From: RUG563 sp045590215
Lineage (GTDB): Bacteria; Bacillota; Clostridia; Christensenellales; Aristaeellaceae
Length of the DNA: 64,000 nucleotides
Assembly: GCA_045590215.1 (NCBI GenBank)
Contig: JAZNQO010000035.1
Span: forward strand, 5,762 to 69,761
Direction of reading: 5' to 3'
In this document: one piece after another, positions 26,288-35,282 of the stretch
Position numbering within the stretch: position 1 is the stretch's first letter
Layout: every line of letters starts with the position of its first letter
Translations under genes and position numbers: made by a program
The notes under the pieces: generated by a model
Told to the model about the DNA's origin: nothing
Seen by the model: only the letters and a program-made list of their open reading frames with translations
Databases searched by the model: none

Positions 26288-26316
26288 TTGCATTTTTTGC
26301 GCATATCCTGTATAAT
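26288..26316 (+). promoter_or_regulatory. Promoter of smpB
   Basis: TTGCAT (26288-26293) and perfect TATAAT (26311-26316) are 17 bases apart, 32 bases before the smpB ATG. Confidence 0.8.
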
Positions 26317-26348
26317 ATATTCTTGCAATGAAGGAAGGAGGGGCGTGT

Positions 26349-26819
26349 ATGCCGAAAATGACGGGCGTAAAGCCTATTGCGCAAAACCGCAAAGCACGCC
26401 ACGATTACTTCATTGAGGAATCGCTGGAATGCGGCATGGAGCTCAAGGGCACGGAAGTGAAGAGCATGCGGCAGGGCAAGGTAAACCTGAAGGAGAGCTT
26501 TGCCATGGTGAAGGACGGGGAAGTGTTGGTGCAGGGGATGCACATCAGCCCCTACGAGCAGGGTAACATCTTCAACACCGATCCTTTGCGCCCCAAGCGG
26601 CTGCTGCTTCACAAGAGCGAAATCCGCAAGCTGGGTGCCTTGGTGCAGCGGCAGGGATATGCGCTGATTCCGCTGGATGTGTACCTGAAAAACGGGCGGA
26701 TGAAGATGAACCTTGGCCTTTGCCGGGGCAAGCATCTGCACGATAAGCGTGCCACCATGGCGGAAAAGGACGTCAAGCGTGAAATGGAGCGTGCCCTGCG
26801 CAATAACCGGGGGGAATAG
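26349..26819 (+). CDS. smpB: tmRNA-binding protein SmpB
   Basis: The 156-residue SsrA-binding protein carries tmRNA into stalled ribosomes for trans-translation. The OB-fold core has IAQNRKARHDYFIEESLECGMELKGTEVKS and GMHISPYEQGN. The basic C-terminal tail, with DKRATMAEKDVKREMERALR, inserts in the mRNA channel. ATG 26349 is preceded by AAGGAAGGAGG. Its partner ssrA lies 51 bases downstream, so the whole rescue system is in one locus. Confidence 0.97.
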   Translation: MPKMTGVKPIAQNRKARHDYFIEESLECGMELKGTEVKSMRQGKVNLKESFAMVKDGEVLVQGMHISPYEQGNIFNTDPLRPKRLLLHKSEIRKLGALVQRQGYALIPLDVYLKNGRMKMNLGLCRGKHLHDKRATMAEKDVKREMERALRNNRGE

Positions 26820-26870
26820 TGCAGGCTAAAAACGATTCACTATTACCCTATTACTTCTTACTTCATTCCC

Positions 26871-27219
26871 GGGGGTGTACTGGTTTCGACGGGGATCGTC
26901 GGGGGTATGGGAAGCGAGCTGCGGACCCTGGCCGCATAAAAACGGGGAACTTAAAATTAACTGACAATAATCAGTACGCTTTCGCTGCCTAATGGCGGCG
27001 TGTCGGCCCTGAGTTGCCTACGGCTCAGGATCCCGGCATCACATTAGTGGGGAACGGGGCCGCTTAAGCTTTGCGGCGTGCCCGGCTTTATGAAGCTACT
27101 GAAGCTGTAAGCCCGTCGGGAGGCGTGCAGCAGAGGGAACGTTAATATCCCGTCTGCGCTCGGAGAAACCTGTACAACTGAATCTTCGGACAGGGGTTCG
27201 ATTCCCCTCACCTCCACCA
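26871..27219 (+). ncRNA. ssrA: tmRNA
   Basis: The 5' end GGGGGTGTACTGG-TTTCGAC and the 3' end GGTTCGATTCCCCTC-ACCTCC-ACCA form the tRNA-like domain. The seven-base acceptor stem pairs GGGGGTG with CACCTCC, and CCA is encoded. The reading frame for the tag starts after TAACT with GAC at 26963 and stops at 26990-26992, giving (A)DNNQYAFAA. Pseudoknot-rich sequence fills the interior. It lies directly downstream of smpB. The 349-base length is normal. Confidence 0.97.
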
Positions 27220-27360
27220 AAGACTTACGCAGCATTGAATACAATGCTGCGTATTTTTTTGTTCAATCTGATGCTGTCTGTCAAAAATATATATATCCAA
27301 AGTCTCACTATCGCTAAAGTGGTGTGTGTGATATACTGTTTTTGCAGGGAGGGATGCTTG

Positions 27361-28101
27361 ATGAAATATGTAAATGGCAAGGACATTCTGCCTCCGCATC
27401 TTTTGCGGCAAATTCAAAGTTATGTATCTGGAAAGATAGTATACATCCCCACGGCGGAAAAGAGAGGGTGGGGCGAAGAATCCGGTTATCGGCGTTGCTT
27501 GGCGGAACGGAATCGGGATATCCGTCAGGAACATGCGCAAGGAGTGAGTGTGGAAATACTGGCAGAAACGTTCGGATTATCGGAGGAGAGCATCCGTCGT
27601 ATTGTGTACACACAGAAGGAGGACTTTATTATGGATTATGCCTGCACCTTGCGCAATGCCCGGCAGGCAGCGGAAACGGGCGAGCTTGAAAAGTGGATTC
27701 ACACGTATTTGCTGACGGATGGCAACAACAAGCCCTTTTCGGACGGGTTGAAAAAGCTGGAACGTATCTTTCATGCGCCTGTCAGTTTTCCTTTATCTTT
27801 GCTGGAGAGAAACACCGGCCCCGAGCCGGAAATGCGCTGGAAAATTCATCCTGGCTGGTTTGAGCAACATGTGGAGAAACTGAAAAACGCCATCAAAGAC
27901 GGCGCAGATTTGCCGCCGCTGATTGTCCACTATTTGATTCCGGAAGGGGAGAACGTCGGCGAATTTGAAATGAACGACGGCAATCATCGACTGGAGGCGT
28001 TCAAACGGCTGGGGATGGAAAGGTACCATGTGATCTTCTGGTGCACGGAAAAGCACGAGTATGATCAACTGATGGAACGCTTCGGCGATTTAATGGAGTA
28101 A
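27361..28101 (+). CDS. CD3324-type helix-turn-helix domain fused to a ParB-like domain
   Basis: This is a 246-residue protein of two parts. Residues 1-90 match the small CD3324/Mor-related DNA-binding family: MKYVNGKDILPPHLL at the start, VYIP..KRGWGEESGYR, then the helix-turn-helix VEILAETFGLSEESIRRIVY. Residues about 100-246 resemble a ParB/sulfiredoxin-type domain, with PPLIVHYL and the hallmark MNDGNHRLEAFKRLG (about 204-218). ATG 27361 has GGGAGGG upstream. It lies 141 bases after ssrA and ends at its own terminator. The role is unknown; DNA binding by the N-terminus is likely. Confidence 0.72.
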   Translation: MKYVNGKDILPPHLLRQIQSYVSGKIVYIPTAEKRGWGEESGYRRCLAERNRDIRQEHAQGVSVEILAETFGLSEESIRRIVYTQKEDFIMDYACTLRNARQAAETGELEKWIHTYLLTDGNNKPFSDGLKKLERIFHAPVSFPLSLLERNTGPEPEMRWKIHPGWFEQHVEKLKNAIKDGADLPPLIVHYLIPEGENVGEFEMNDGNHRLEAFKRLGMERYHVIFWCTEKHEYDQLMERFGDLME

Positions 28102-28125
28102 GTAAGTTTTAGATAACAGCACATG

Positions 28126-28153
28126 CCCCGGAGGCGTTGCCTCCGGGGTTTTT
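28126..28153 (+). terminator. Terminator of the CD3324-ParB-like gene
   Basis: CCCCGGAGGC-GTT-GCCTCCGGGG is followed by TTTTT. Confidence 0.9.
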
Positions 28154-28255
28154 ATGATATACATGAAATGTTCAAGGATTACGGTTGCGTAGATTCTACT
28201 ATTTCAATCAATTCAAAGTCATAATAGGGCGGGGAAAAGGGGCGATTGATGTGGT

Positions 28256-29656
28256 TCAAGCGGCTTCGTTTTTGCCGATAAAGGCGGCTGTCTTTTTCTT
28301 TTTTAGCAAAATCCACGTCAGCAGGCACAGGTAAAGGGAGGCCAGCCCCAGTGTGATGAAGCAAAGGAGGGTGGATTCGGCGGCGAGGCTGACGAAAATC
28401 AGAATGGGCGCACCCAGCACGATGGCGTAGCTGCTGCCTACCACCAGGTTATTGGCGGCGGGGGTGACAAGGTCGGGGTCGATTTCCCGCAGCAGCAGCA
28501 TGCCGGAGCCAATTGTGCCCGTCAGCATGCCGTACATGGAAATGAGGCCTTCCTCATAATATTCGCCGTATACTTTCTTACAAACCACTTTCAGATAAAC
28601 CCATGTGATTACGCCGCCCAGCAGCACAATCAGCAGGAAGGGCACCCACAGCCCGGCCAGATCTTCCAGATTAATGGAAGCGATGCCGGCCACGATCATC
28701 AGATCAAAGAAGAAGCCGGAGAGACGATTCAGCAAGTAATTATTCTGATATTGCCGGGTGATAAGCCCTTTTTTCTGGCCGACGGCCAGCAGCTTGGAAA
28801 ACAGCATGGCCAGCACCGAGCCGATGATGAAATTGAAGCCCCAGAGGAGGGAATTGAGGGTTTTGCCAAGGCCGGCGGAAAGGGCCGTCAGGCCGGACGT
28901 GAGCCCCCAGGTGATGAGGTAAGTGGCCAGATAAACGCACAAAACCATCACGGCTTGCAAGGACAGGCGGTCGATGGAATCGGTGATAGGCACTTCGTTT
29001 TTATCCTGAAAGAAGGCTTCCATATTGGTTTCCGTCTGTTCGGCGGTGTGATTGGACCGGAGCAGGCCTTTTTTCTTCCAGCGGTTCAAAATCACCACGC
29101 CCACCGTGCAGGCGCACAGGAACCCAGCGGCAGCGATGGACATGCCGAAGCTGCGGCCGCCCACAAAGCCGAGGCTTTCGTAAGAGGAGCCGATGTTATT
29201 GGCTTGCCCCGGCCCCTGCCCATAGCCCATGGGCAAAAGAAGCCCTGCAGCCTTGAACATATCGGGCATGAAGGTATAGGCAAGGAAGATAGTGAGCATA
29301 AGCCCGGCCACAGCCTGCACCAGATAGGTGCCCACGATGATGGCACCGGAATGGAAGCCGGTGCTGCGGGCAGTGGTGTTCTTTTCGGCCCGGCTTTTGC
29401 GCAGGCTCATGGAAATGAAGCCAAGGGCGATGCAGTGATACACCAGCATTTCCATCAGGTTATTATCCAGCCGGAAAAGCCCGGTATTTTGCAGAATCAA
29501 AAGCAGAAACCCAGCCATTACCGAAACAGGCATCAGGCCTTTACGGATGAAGGAAACCTTTCTTCTGAGAATATTGGCAACCAATACAGCCAGCGCAATG
29601 GCACCCAGCTGAATGATAAAGTTCCACATGCCGATATTGGCGGCGGAATAATCCAT
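28256..29656 (-). CDS. GltS-like sodium/glutamate symporter family protein
   Basis: The 466-residue polytopic membrane protein has about 11-12 hydrophobic segments in two halves. The first half carries the pore-loop-like GQGPGQANNIGSSYESLGF, similar in place to the GxG..A motif of GltS carriers. The second half has MYGMLTGTIGSGMLLLREIDPD. Canonical GltS proteins (about 400 residues) take up glutamate with sodium. This one is longer and divergent, so the substrate is uncertain. The ATG at 29656 has GGAGGAGA upstream on the minus strand. It lies 18 bases after the acyltransferase gene and is probably co-transcribed. Confidence 0.72.
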   Translation of the reverse strand: MDYSAANIGMWNFIIQLGAIALAVLVANILRRKVSFIRKGLMPVSVMAGFLLLILQNTGLFRLDNNLMEMLVYHCIALGFISMSLRKSRAEKNTTARSTGFHSGAIIVGTYLVQAVAGLMLTIFLAYTFMPDMFKAAGLLLPMGYGQGPGQANNIGSSYESLGFVGGRSFGMSIAAAGFLCACTVGVVILNRWKKKGLLRSNHTAEQTETNMEAFFQDKNEVPITDSIDRLSLQAVMVLCVYLATYLITWGLTSGLTALSAGLGKTLNSLLWGFNFIIGSVLAMLFSKLLAVGQKKGLITRQYQNNYLLNRLSGFFFDLMIVAGIASINLEDLAGLWVPFLLIVLLGGVITWVYLKVVCKKVYGEYYEEGLISMYGMLTGTIGSGMLLLREIDPDLVTPAANNLVVGSSYAIVLGAPILIFVSLAAESTLLCFITLGLASLYLCLLTWILLKKKKTAAFIGKNEAA

Positions 29657-29674
29657 AGAATCTCCTCCTTTGGG

Positions 29675-30802
29675 TTATTGAATTTGGTTTTTCCAAACGG
29701 CAAGGTATTTCCTAAGGCACAGCGGCCGCTTGGCGTGCACTTCGTAATAAATTCCCTGGCAGGTGAACATGAGAATATTGGTTTTCACAAGAGCCATATT
29801 GGAAATGCTCTTCAGGGGGAAGCAATGACTGTGAATGCGCAGGCTATGATCAAAGAGAGAGAGGGTGCCTTTTGTGAGGATTGTTTCGGTGTGATCGGGC
29901 TGCAATTGCATCAGCGTCACATCCTCATCCCGGAAAGCAGGCAGCTCTTCCGTATTTTTCAGCTGCTCTTGCTGCCATTCATCCCATTCCAGCAGGTTTT
30001 CAAAAGGTACAGGGGGGTCAAAGGTGCCGTATTCAGAATAAGTGGTTTCAAAGCCGCAGCGGCATTGCACCTGATTGCCGTGCCCCTTGATGGTGCTCCA
30101 CTGATGGCATTTAGGGCAAAGGAATAGGGCGGTTTCGATATACTTCGCCCGGTTGCGCCCCTTATAACGGTAATGGTTTTCCTTCTGCCGCTGCCATGCG
30201 TTCTCAGTCAGATCCCGTTTGATGGCTTCGTCTATTTCTTGGGAAGACATGTTTTTCAATTCTTCCGGGGAATAGGTGTGAACGATGCCGCCCTGCATTT
30301 TGCCCTTTCGGATGCCCTTGCCCCAACGGGGCGCAGTCAGATAGCCGCCTTCCAGCCGATAGGTGATGAGGGACGCTTTGGACAGCCGGGCAATATCCCC
30401 GGTGCCGGGAAAGAAGGGATGATTCAGGCCGTTCCAGCTGGTTTCCCCTTCGGCAAAGATACACACAGAATGGCCAGAGCGGAGCTTGCGCATCATAGCC
30501 ATGGCGGTATCGGCACCGCTGGAACCTTTGCGCCTTGCGATGGGAGCTACCAGATAATGAATGATTTTGGAAAGGAAGCCCTTACGCAACAAATGCTCAC
30601 TGGCCACAAAATACATCTGATGCTTGGGGAAGCTGGCGGCTACCAGAAAGGGGTCGTAATTGGTGACGTGGTTCGCCACCACCATCGCCGGGCCTTCCGG
30701 CGCATAAACGGGGCAGGAATAACGCAGCATGCCCTTGAATACGGGACAGATAAGGGCATGCAGGATTCTCCAATATTTTTTATGCCGGACGCTTTCGTGC
30801 AT
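29675..30802 (-). CDS. 1-acylglycerol-3-phosphate acyltransferase-like protein with C-terminal zinc ribbon
   Basis: The 375-residue PlsC-family protein would transfer an acyl chain to a glycerolipid, normally making phosphatidic acid at the membrane. The HX4D catalytic motif is in NHVTNYDPF (about 45-53); the FAEGETSWNG motif replaces the usual PEGTRS. After residue about 220, beyond the normal PlsC end, comes a C-terminal half with a CPKCHQW...CRCGF zinc-ribbon-like pair. That part is followed by a mixed region of unknown role. ATG 30802 has GGAGG 5 bases upstream; the longer open frame to 31105 has no support. Confidence 0.82.
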   Translation of the reverse strand: MHESVRHKKYWRILHALICPVFKGMLRYSCPVYAPEGPAMVVANHVTNYDPFLVAASFPKHQMYFVASEHLLRKGFLSKIIHYLVAPIARRKGSSGADTAMAMMRKLRSGHSVCIFAEGETSWNGLNHPFFPGTGDIARLSKASLITYRLEGGYLTAPRWGKGIRKGKMQGGIVHTYSPEELKNMSSQEIDEAIKRDLTENAWQRQKENHYRYKGRNRAKYIETALFLCPKCHQWSTIKGHGNQVQCRCGFETTYSEYGTFDPPVPFENLLEWDEWQQEQLKNTEELPAFRDEDVTLMQLQPDHTETILTKGTLSLFDHSLRIHSHCFPLKSISNMALVKTNILMFTCQGIYYEVHAKRPLCLRKYLAVWKNQIQ

Positions 30803-30929
30803 AATACCTCCAAGTTTACATGGGTTACTTCTATAATACAGGAAAAAGCGAGATGAAACAAGCAGTATTTTGTGAATTTTTATTGTTTTTGCGGAGAGAA
30901 AAATTACAATTCCCAAGGCAGCCCATCTC

Positions 30930-30958
30930 TTGTATCGAAGGATAGGGGATGCTATAAT
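30930..30958 (+). promoter_or_regulatory. Promoter of the 159-residue membrane protein gene
   Basis: TTGTAT (30930-30935) and TATAAT (30953-30958) are 17 bases apart. TGC before the -10 makes it an extended promoter too. Confidence 0.75.
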
Positions 30959-30993
30959 GAATTTGTAAATTTTCGGGAAAAGGAGTTCTGCCG

Positions 30994-31473
30994 ATGAAGC
31001 TGAAATTATTGGAAGCATTGCTTGAAAAGCTGCTGGGCGAAAAGATGGACGACAGCACCCCCAGAGGGGATATGTATATGCCGGTGAAGCTTTTAGCCAT
31101 GGCACTGGCGTTATTGATCGGGGCTGTGGTATTCGGCGTGATGGCCGCTTTGGATGGACAGCCGATTTACTGGGTGCTGGTTGTGCTGTTCGGCTGCCTT
31201 GGCATCGGGGCTGTTTTGTGCTGGCGCAATCAGAAAATTCATGTGCTGGATGAAAATACGTTTGAATATATCACCTTCCTTGGCAGAAAAAAACAACTGG
31301 CTTTTGCGGATATCCGTGCCCTGCGCAGGAACAGGGATTCCATGACGCTGTTTGTGGGGGATGAAAAGGTGCATATTGAAAGCGGCGCCCTGATGACCCA
31401 GCGGCTGATGGATAAACTGAACGAAGCCCTGAATGACCCTGGGGAAGAAGCACCGGAAGAGGAAGAAGCATAA
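30994..31473 (+). CDS. Uncharacterised small membrane protein
   Basis: The 159-residue protein has two transmembrane helices at about residues 30-50 and 56-76. A cytosolic C-terminal domain (about 80-145) contains QKIHVLDENTFEYITFLG and KKQLAFADIRALRRNRDSMTLF, a pattern of short beta strands resembling a membrane-associated PH-like domain. It ends in an acidic tail (EEAPEEEEA). AAGGAG lies 9 bases before the ATG. No family is recognised with confidence. It is monocistronic by the flanking promoter and weak terminator. Confidence 0.7.
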   Translation: MKLKLLEALLEKLLGEKMDDSTPRGDMYMPVKLLAMALALLIGAVVFGVMAALDGQPIYWVLVVLFGCLGIGAVLCWRNQKIHVLDENTFEYITFLGRKKQLAFADIRALRRNRDSMTLFVGDEKVHIESGALMTQRLMDKLNEALNDPGEEAPEEEEA

Positions 31474-31503
31474 ACAGAAAAAGAAAATAGGCAATGGCAA
31501 AGC

Positions 31504-31547
31504 GGCTGTTTTTTCGTAAAAGGCATGGGGAAAAGCAGCCGTTTTTC
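31504..31547 (+). terminator. Weak terminator after the 159-residue protein gene
   Basis: CGGCTG (31504-31509) pairs with CAGCCG (31537-31542), then TTTTT. The long loop has its own TTTT/AAAA pairing. Confidence 0.5.
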
Positions 31548-31549
31548 CT

Positions 31550-31578
31550 TGACGGAAAAGGACAGAATATAGTATAAT
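31550..31578 (+). promoter_or_regulatory. Promoter of secD-like gene
   Basis: TTGACG (31550-31555) and perfect TATAAT (31573-31578) are 17 bases apart, a strong sigma-A promoter. Confidence 0.85.
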
Positions 31579-31648
31579 ATTTCTTATGCAAAGGATAAAG
31601 CAAACAGAATTTTTGAGGATGTATTTTTGAAAGGACTGTGAACAACAA

Positions 31649-32917
31649 ATGGCAAAGAAAAAGACGTATCGCAAATCTCTGCCGGTATCTTTTTGGGGCT
31701 GGGCCGGGCTGGCCGTGCTGCTGGCCATTACAATTTTTGTATCTTGCCTGGGCATTTCGGGGATGAACCTGAACGAACACGGTACGGAAAAGCTGCTGCC
31801 GTGGGTGCCTGTGAGTGCAAAAAGCTGGCCGGATTCTTTGACTCTCGGCCGTGCCCTTGGCGGTGCGGACTATGTGGAATATGCCGTGGAAGGCGATGCC
31901 AAGGAAGCGGCCAAGGTTATCGGCCAACGCTTCAAGGCCTTTGGCGTGCCGGATTACAGCGTGAAGGAAAAGGACGGCAAGGTGCTGGTTGAAATCCCCA
32001 AGCTGGGCGATGAAGTGAAGAAAATCGCTTTCAAGCTGGCCAAAGCAGAGGGCGTTGTGGAGTTTAAGACCCCCGATGGGCAGACCTTCATGACCCAGCA
32101 GGATGTGGCGGATGCCGAGGTTGGCTTTGCGGGTGAAACGGGCACAAATTATGCCTTGAGCATTGAAACCACCAAAGATGGCAAGCAGAAGCTGGCCGAC
32201 GCTACGGCATCTGCCATCGGTCAATCCATCAGCGTGTACCGGGACGGCGAATTGATCAATTCCGCCTCGGTGGGCGATGTATTTGACGATGGACAGATTG
32301 TTATTCCCCTGGGGCTGAATGTGAGGGACACCATGGCCATGGCGGCTCTTTTGCGGGGCGGCGAAATGGATGCTGCCTTGACCCTCGAAACGGAAGGCAC
32401 AACCGACGCTTCCGGCGTGAAGGTTGGGCTGATTGCAGCGGCTGTTGTGCTTATTGCCTTTGCGGTGCTGGCCATCATCCGGGGACGGGTGACGGGCGTT
32501 GCTGCTGTCTGGGCTGTGTGGTGCAGCGTTCTTTTGATGATGTTCTTCTTTGCGACGCTGGTGATGGAGGGCATCACGGCGGCGGTCTTTGCGGCGATGG
32601 TGGTGGGCGCAGTGCTTGCGTGCTATGTTATGTACCTGCGTACGGATAAAATGGCCGCCCAGATTGAAAGTGGCTATAGCCCCCGTCAGGCTTTGAAAAC
32701 CAGCCTGCGCCTGTCCAATAAGCCTGTTTGGATGGCTTTGGGCGGTGCTTTGGTGATTGCGCTTCTGCTGATGATTTTGAGCGTCACAAGGCCTGTTGGC
32801 TACACGCTGGCTGCCGGCGTTACGGCTGCTGCCATCAGCGTAGTTCTGATGCGCCTTTTCATGGCCTGCTTTGTGACGGTGTTTGCCAAGGCTGCTTTTT
32901 TCGGCAAGGCAAAGTAA
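31649..32917 (+). CDS. Divergent SecD-like membrane protein
   Basis: This 422-residue protein has SecD topology: one N-terminal helix (about 14-36), a periplasmic-type P1 region, and five C-terminal helices (about 257-420). SecD features are degenerate but alignable. LGRALGGADYVEY corresponds to the LDLxGG start, AAKVIGQRFKAFGV to the RxxxxGV segment, and the P1 head contains VSVYRDGELINSASVGDVF-like strands. The helix that normally holds the conserved DANVLI motif reads VGAVLACYVMYL, so the proton-relay aspartate is absent. Its position before recJ and relA matches the secD-secF-recJ-relA order of many Bacillota, but secF is missing. It is probably a decayed or repurposed translocase helper. 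Confidence 0.7.
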   Translation: MAKKKTYRKSLPVSFWGWAGLAVLLAITIFVSCLGISGMNLNEHGTEKLLPWVPVSAKSWPDSLTLGRALGGADYVEYAVEGDAKEAAKVIGQRFKAFGVPDYSVKEKDGKVLVEIPKLGDEVKKIAFKLAKAEGVVEFKTPDGQTFMTQQDVADAEVGFAGETGTNYALSIETTKDGKQKLADATASAIGQSISVYRDGELINSASVGDVFDDGQIVIPLGLNVRDTMAMAALLRGGEMDAALTLETEGTTDASGVKVGLIAAAVVLIAFAVLAIIRGRVTGVAAVWAVWCSVLLMMFFFATLVMEGITAAVFAAMVVGAVLACYVMYLRTDKMAAQIESGYSPRQALKTSLRLSNKPVWMALGGALVIALLLMILSVTRPVGYTLAAGVTAAAISVVLMRLFMACFVTVFAKAAFFGKAK

Positions 32918-32989
32918 GGGAAGCTTTTTCGGGTGTCGGCTGCTTGTTCCGGCACCCGCTTTTTACAAAATTCAGGAGAAAGATGTTCG

Positions 32990-35281
32990 ATGTATTCCAT
33001 TGTGCTGCGGCAGCAGAAGGCCGCCCCGGAGGCTTTGAAGGGTTATCCTGTATGGATGGCCCGGCTTTTGTGCGCCCGTGGCGTGGAAACAAGGGAAGAA
33101 GCGGAAGCTTTCCTGCATCCAAATAGGGAGCAGATTCTTTCTCCCTTCCTTTTGCCGGATATGGAAAAGGCAAGGAACATCCTTTGGAACGCCGTGCAGG
33201 GAAAAAAGAAAATTGTCATTTACGGGGATTATGACTGCGACGGCGTGTGCGCTTCGGCTATTTTGTTTGAAACTTTGCAGGGCATGGGGGCAAAGGTTTC
33301 CTGCTATATTCCGGACAGGCATAAGGAAGGCTACGGCCTGAATGAAGAAGCCGTGCGGCATCTGGCCAAAGAAAACGACGTACTTTTGACGGTGGACTGC
33401 GGCATCACATCGGTTCAGGAAGTGGCCTTGGCAAAGGAACTGGGGCTTTTAGTGATCGTGACGGATCATCACACCGTGGGGGATTTTGTGCCGCCTGCGG
33501 ATGCGGTGGTGTCGCCTTTGCTTGGGGATTATCCCTTTTCCGGGCTGTGCGGCGCAGGGGTGGCTTGGAAGCTGGCACTGGCACTGGATGCGGAAAAAGC
33601 GGAAGGGCTGATGGAGCTGGCGGCTATCGCCACAGTGGCGGACATGGTGCCGCTTTTACAAGAAAACAGAGCCATTGTGAAAATAGGGCTGCAAATGCTG
33701 GAAAATACCAAACGCCCCGGTCTTGTGACGCTGATGCAGCTGGCCGGCGCGGAAAGAAGCGTGACGGCAGAGCAGGTGGCGTTTCAGATTGCGCCCCGGA
33801 TCAATGCCTGCGGACGGATGGATAATGCCCGGATTGCGTTGGATATGCTACTTACGAAGGATGCTTCAACCGGGCTTTCCATGGCGCAAAAGGCGCACGG
33901 GCTCAATGAGCAGCGAAAGCAGATGGAGGATGCTGTGGTGGAGGACGCCCGGCATCAGGTGGAAAAAATGGACTTGCAAAAGCATCACGCCTTGGTGGTG
34001 TTCGGCGAAAGCTGGAACAGCGGCGTGGTGGGGCTGGCCGCCGGGAAATTGGCCGAGCAATGGGGATATCCGGCGGTGGCACTGGCCAAAGAAGGAGACA
34101 CTTTAGTGGGCAGCGCACGAAGCGCAGGGCAGGTGGATATCTATGCTGCGCTGAAATGCTGCGAGAAATTGTTCCTTCGCTTTGGCGGCCATCGGCAGGC
34201 GGCCGGCATGACGCTGCCCTTTGAACATCTGGAAGCTTTCAGGGAGCGGCTGTCCCAAGCGGTGAAGGAACAGCTGGGGGGCAAGGCTCCCCAAAAGCAA
34301 TTTATCTGCGATGGGGAAATGGCATTGGCGGATGTGAGCGTGGAAAGCGTGCAACAGCTGATGCAGATGGAGCCCTTTGGCATGGGCAATCCTTCGCCTG
34401 TTTTTGTGGCAAGGCATGCGGAAGCGTTAAGCCTTAGAGCGGTTGGCAGGGAAGGAAAACACTTGCAAGGCACCTTTCAGCAGGAAACCACCATTTGCAA
34501 GGGTATCTATTTTGGCGGCGGCGAATGGCAGGGGAAAGACGGCGTGTTTTCGCTGGTATTCAGCCCGTCGCTCAATACTTTCCGGGGGGAAACCAGTGCC
34601 CAGCTGCAAATAAAATATATGGCGATAGAGCCGGAAATGCTGCGAGAAAATGCGGCCATGGAAGCGGTATCCTTTGCAAATGCAATAAGGCAAGAGGGGC
34701 AGGCGAAACAAATTTCCGTAAAGGAAACAGAGCAGCTCATGCAGGGCGGACAGGGCACGCTGCTTGTGTGCCGGTGTCTTGAAACAGCCAAGGAAATGCA
34801 CCGGCTTTATCCCAATGCAGTCTTCGCCCTTCATCAGGCTTCGGACCCTCGTGCCTATCACAGTATTTTATTGTATCAAACAGCCGGGAAGGCTTGCGCA
34901 CCGTTCCGGCATGTGGTATTATGCGACGGAGAGCTTTTGGAAGCGGCGGCATGGCAAAAGGCCTGCCCGGAGGCGGAAATTTATGCCCTTCCGGAAACAA
35001 AGGCCGTGCAAAGGCTGGCCGGGCAGATGTGGCTGGATAAAGACGGCCTGCGGAATGCCTATAGGGCATTGAAGGCGGCTTTGCCAAGGGATGAAATGGC
35101 ATTTGCGGAAAGAACAGGGCTTTCGCTGTCCCAAACGTATTTTGCCCTGCAGGTGCTGGAGGAAATTGGCTTGATTGAGTATTCGGCTTCTCCTTTTTTC
35201 GTTTCTCTTTTGCCCATGACGAAAAGAGATCCGGAGGAAAGCCGGCTTTTCCAAATGATACGCAGATTGACGGAGGCATAA
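32990..35281 (+). CDS. recJ: Single-stranded-DNA-specific 5'-3' exonuclease RecJ
   Basis: The 763-residue DHH-superfamily nuclease acts in recombination and mismatch repair. The metal-binding motifs are YGDYDCDG (78-85) and DHH (159-161). The DHHA1 domain has the GGHRQAAGMTL motif and an OB-fold follows. The C-terminal third (about 560-763) contains a helicase-like/winged-helix extension common in Bacillota RecJ proteins of this length. ATG 32990 has AGGAGAAAG upstream; the longer frame overlaps the upstream intergenic region. It is 1 base from relA, so the two are certainly co-transcribed. Confidence 0.95.
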   Translation: MYSIVLRQQKAAPEALKGYPVWMARLLCARGVETREEAEAFLHPNREQILSPFLLPDMEKARNILWNAVQGKKKIVIYGDYDCDGVCASAILFETLQGMGAKVSCYIPDRHKEGYGLNEEAVRHLAKENDVLLTVDCGITSVQEVALAKELGLLVIVTDHHTVGDFVPPADAVVSPLLGDYPFSGLCGAGVAWKLALALDAEKAEGLMELAAIATVADMVPLLQENRAIVKIGLQMLENTKRPGLVTLMQLAGAERSVTAEQVAFQIAPRINACGRMDNARIALDMLLTKDASTGLSMAQKAHGLNEQRKQMEDAVVEDARHQVEKMDLQKHHALVVFGESWNSGVVGLAAGKLAEQWGYPAVALAKEGDTLVGSARSAGQVDIYAALKCCEKLFLRFGGHRQAAGMTLPFEHLEAFRERLSQAVKEQLGGKAPQKQFICDGEMALADVSVESVQQLMQMEPFGMGNPSPVFVARHAEALSLRAVGREGKHLQGTFQQETTICKGIYFGGGEWQGKDGVFSLVFSPSLNTFRGETSAQLQIKYMAIEPEMLRENAAMEAVSFANAIRQEGQAKQISVKETEQLMQGGQGTLLVCRCLETAKEMHRLYPNAVFALHQASDPRAYHSILLYQTAGKACAPFRHVVLCDGELLEAAAWQKACPEAEIYALPETKAVQRLAGQMWLDKDGLRNAYRALKAALPRDEMAFAERTGLSLSQTYFALQVLEEIGLIEYSASPFFVSLLPMTKRDPEESRLFQMIRRLTEA

Positions 35282-35282
35282 G

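Noticed and set aside
26871..28153. Integrated element at ssrA
   Set aside because: No integrase and no visible copy of the ssrA 3' end downstream within the window; only one possible cargo gene.
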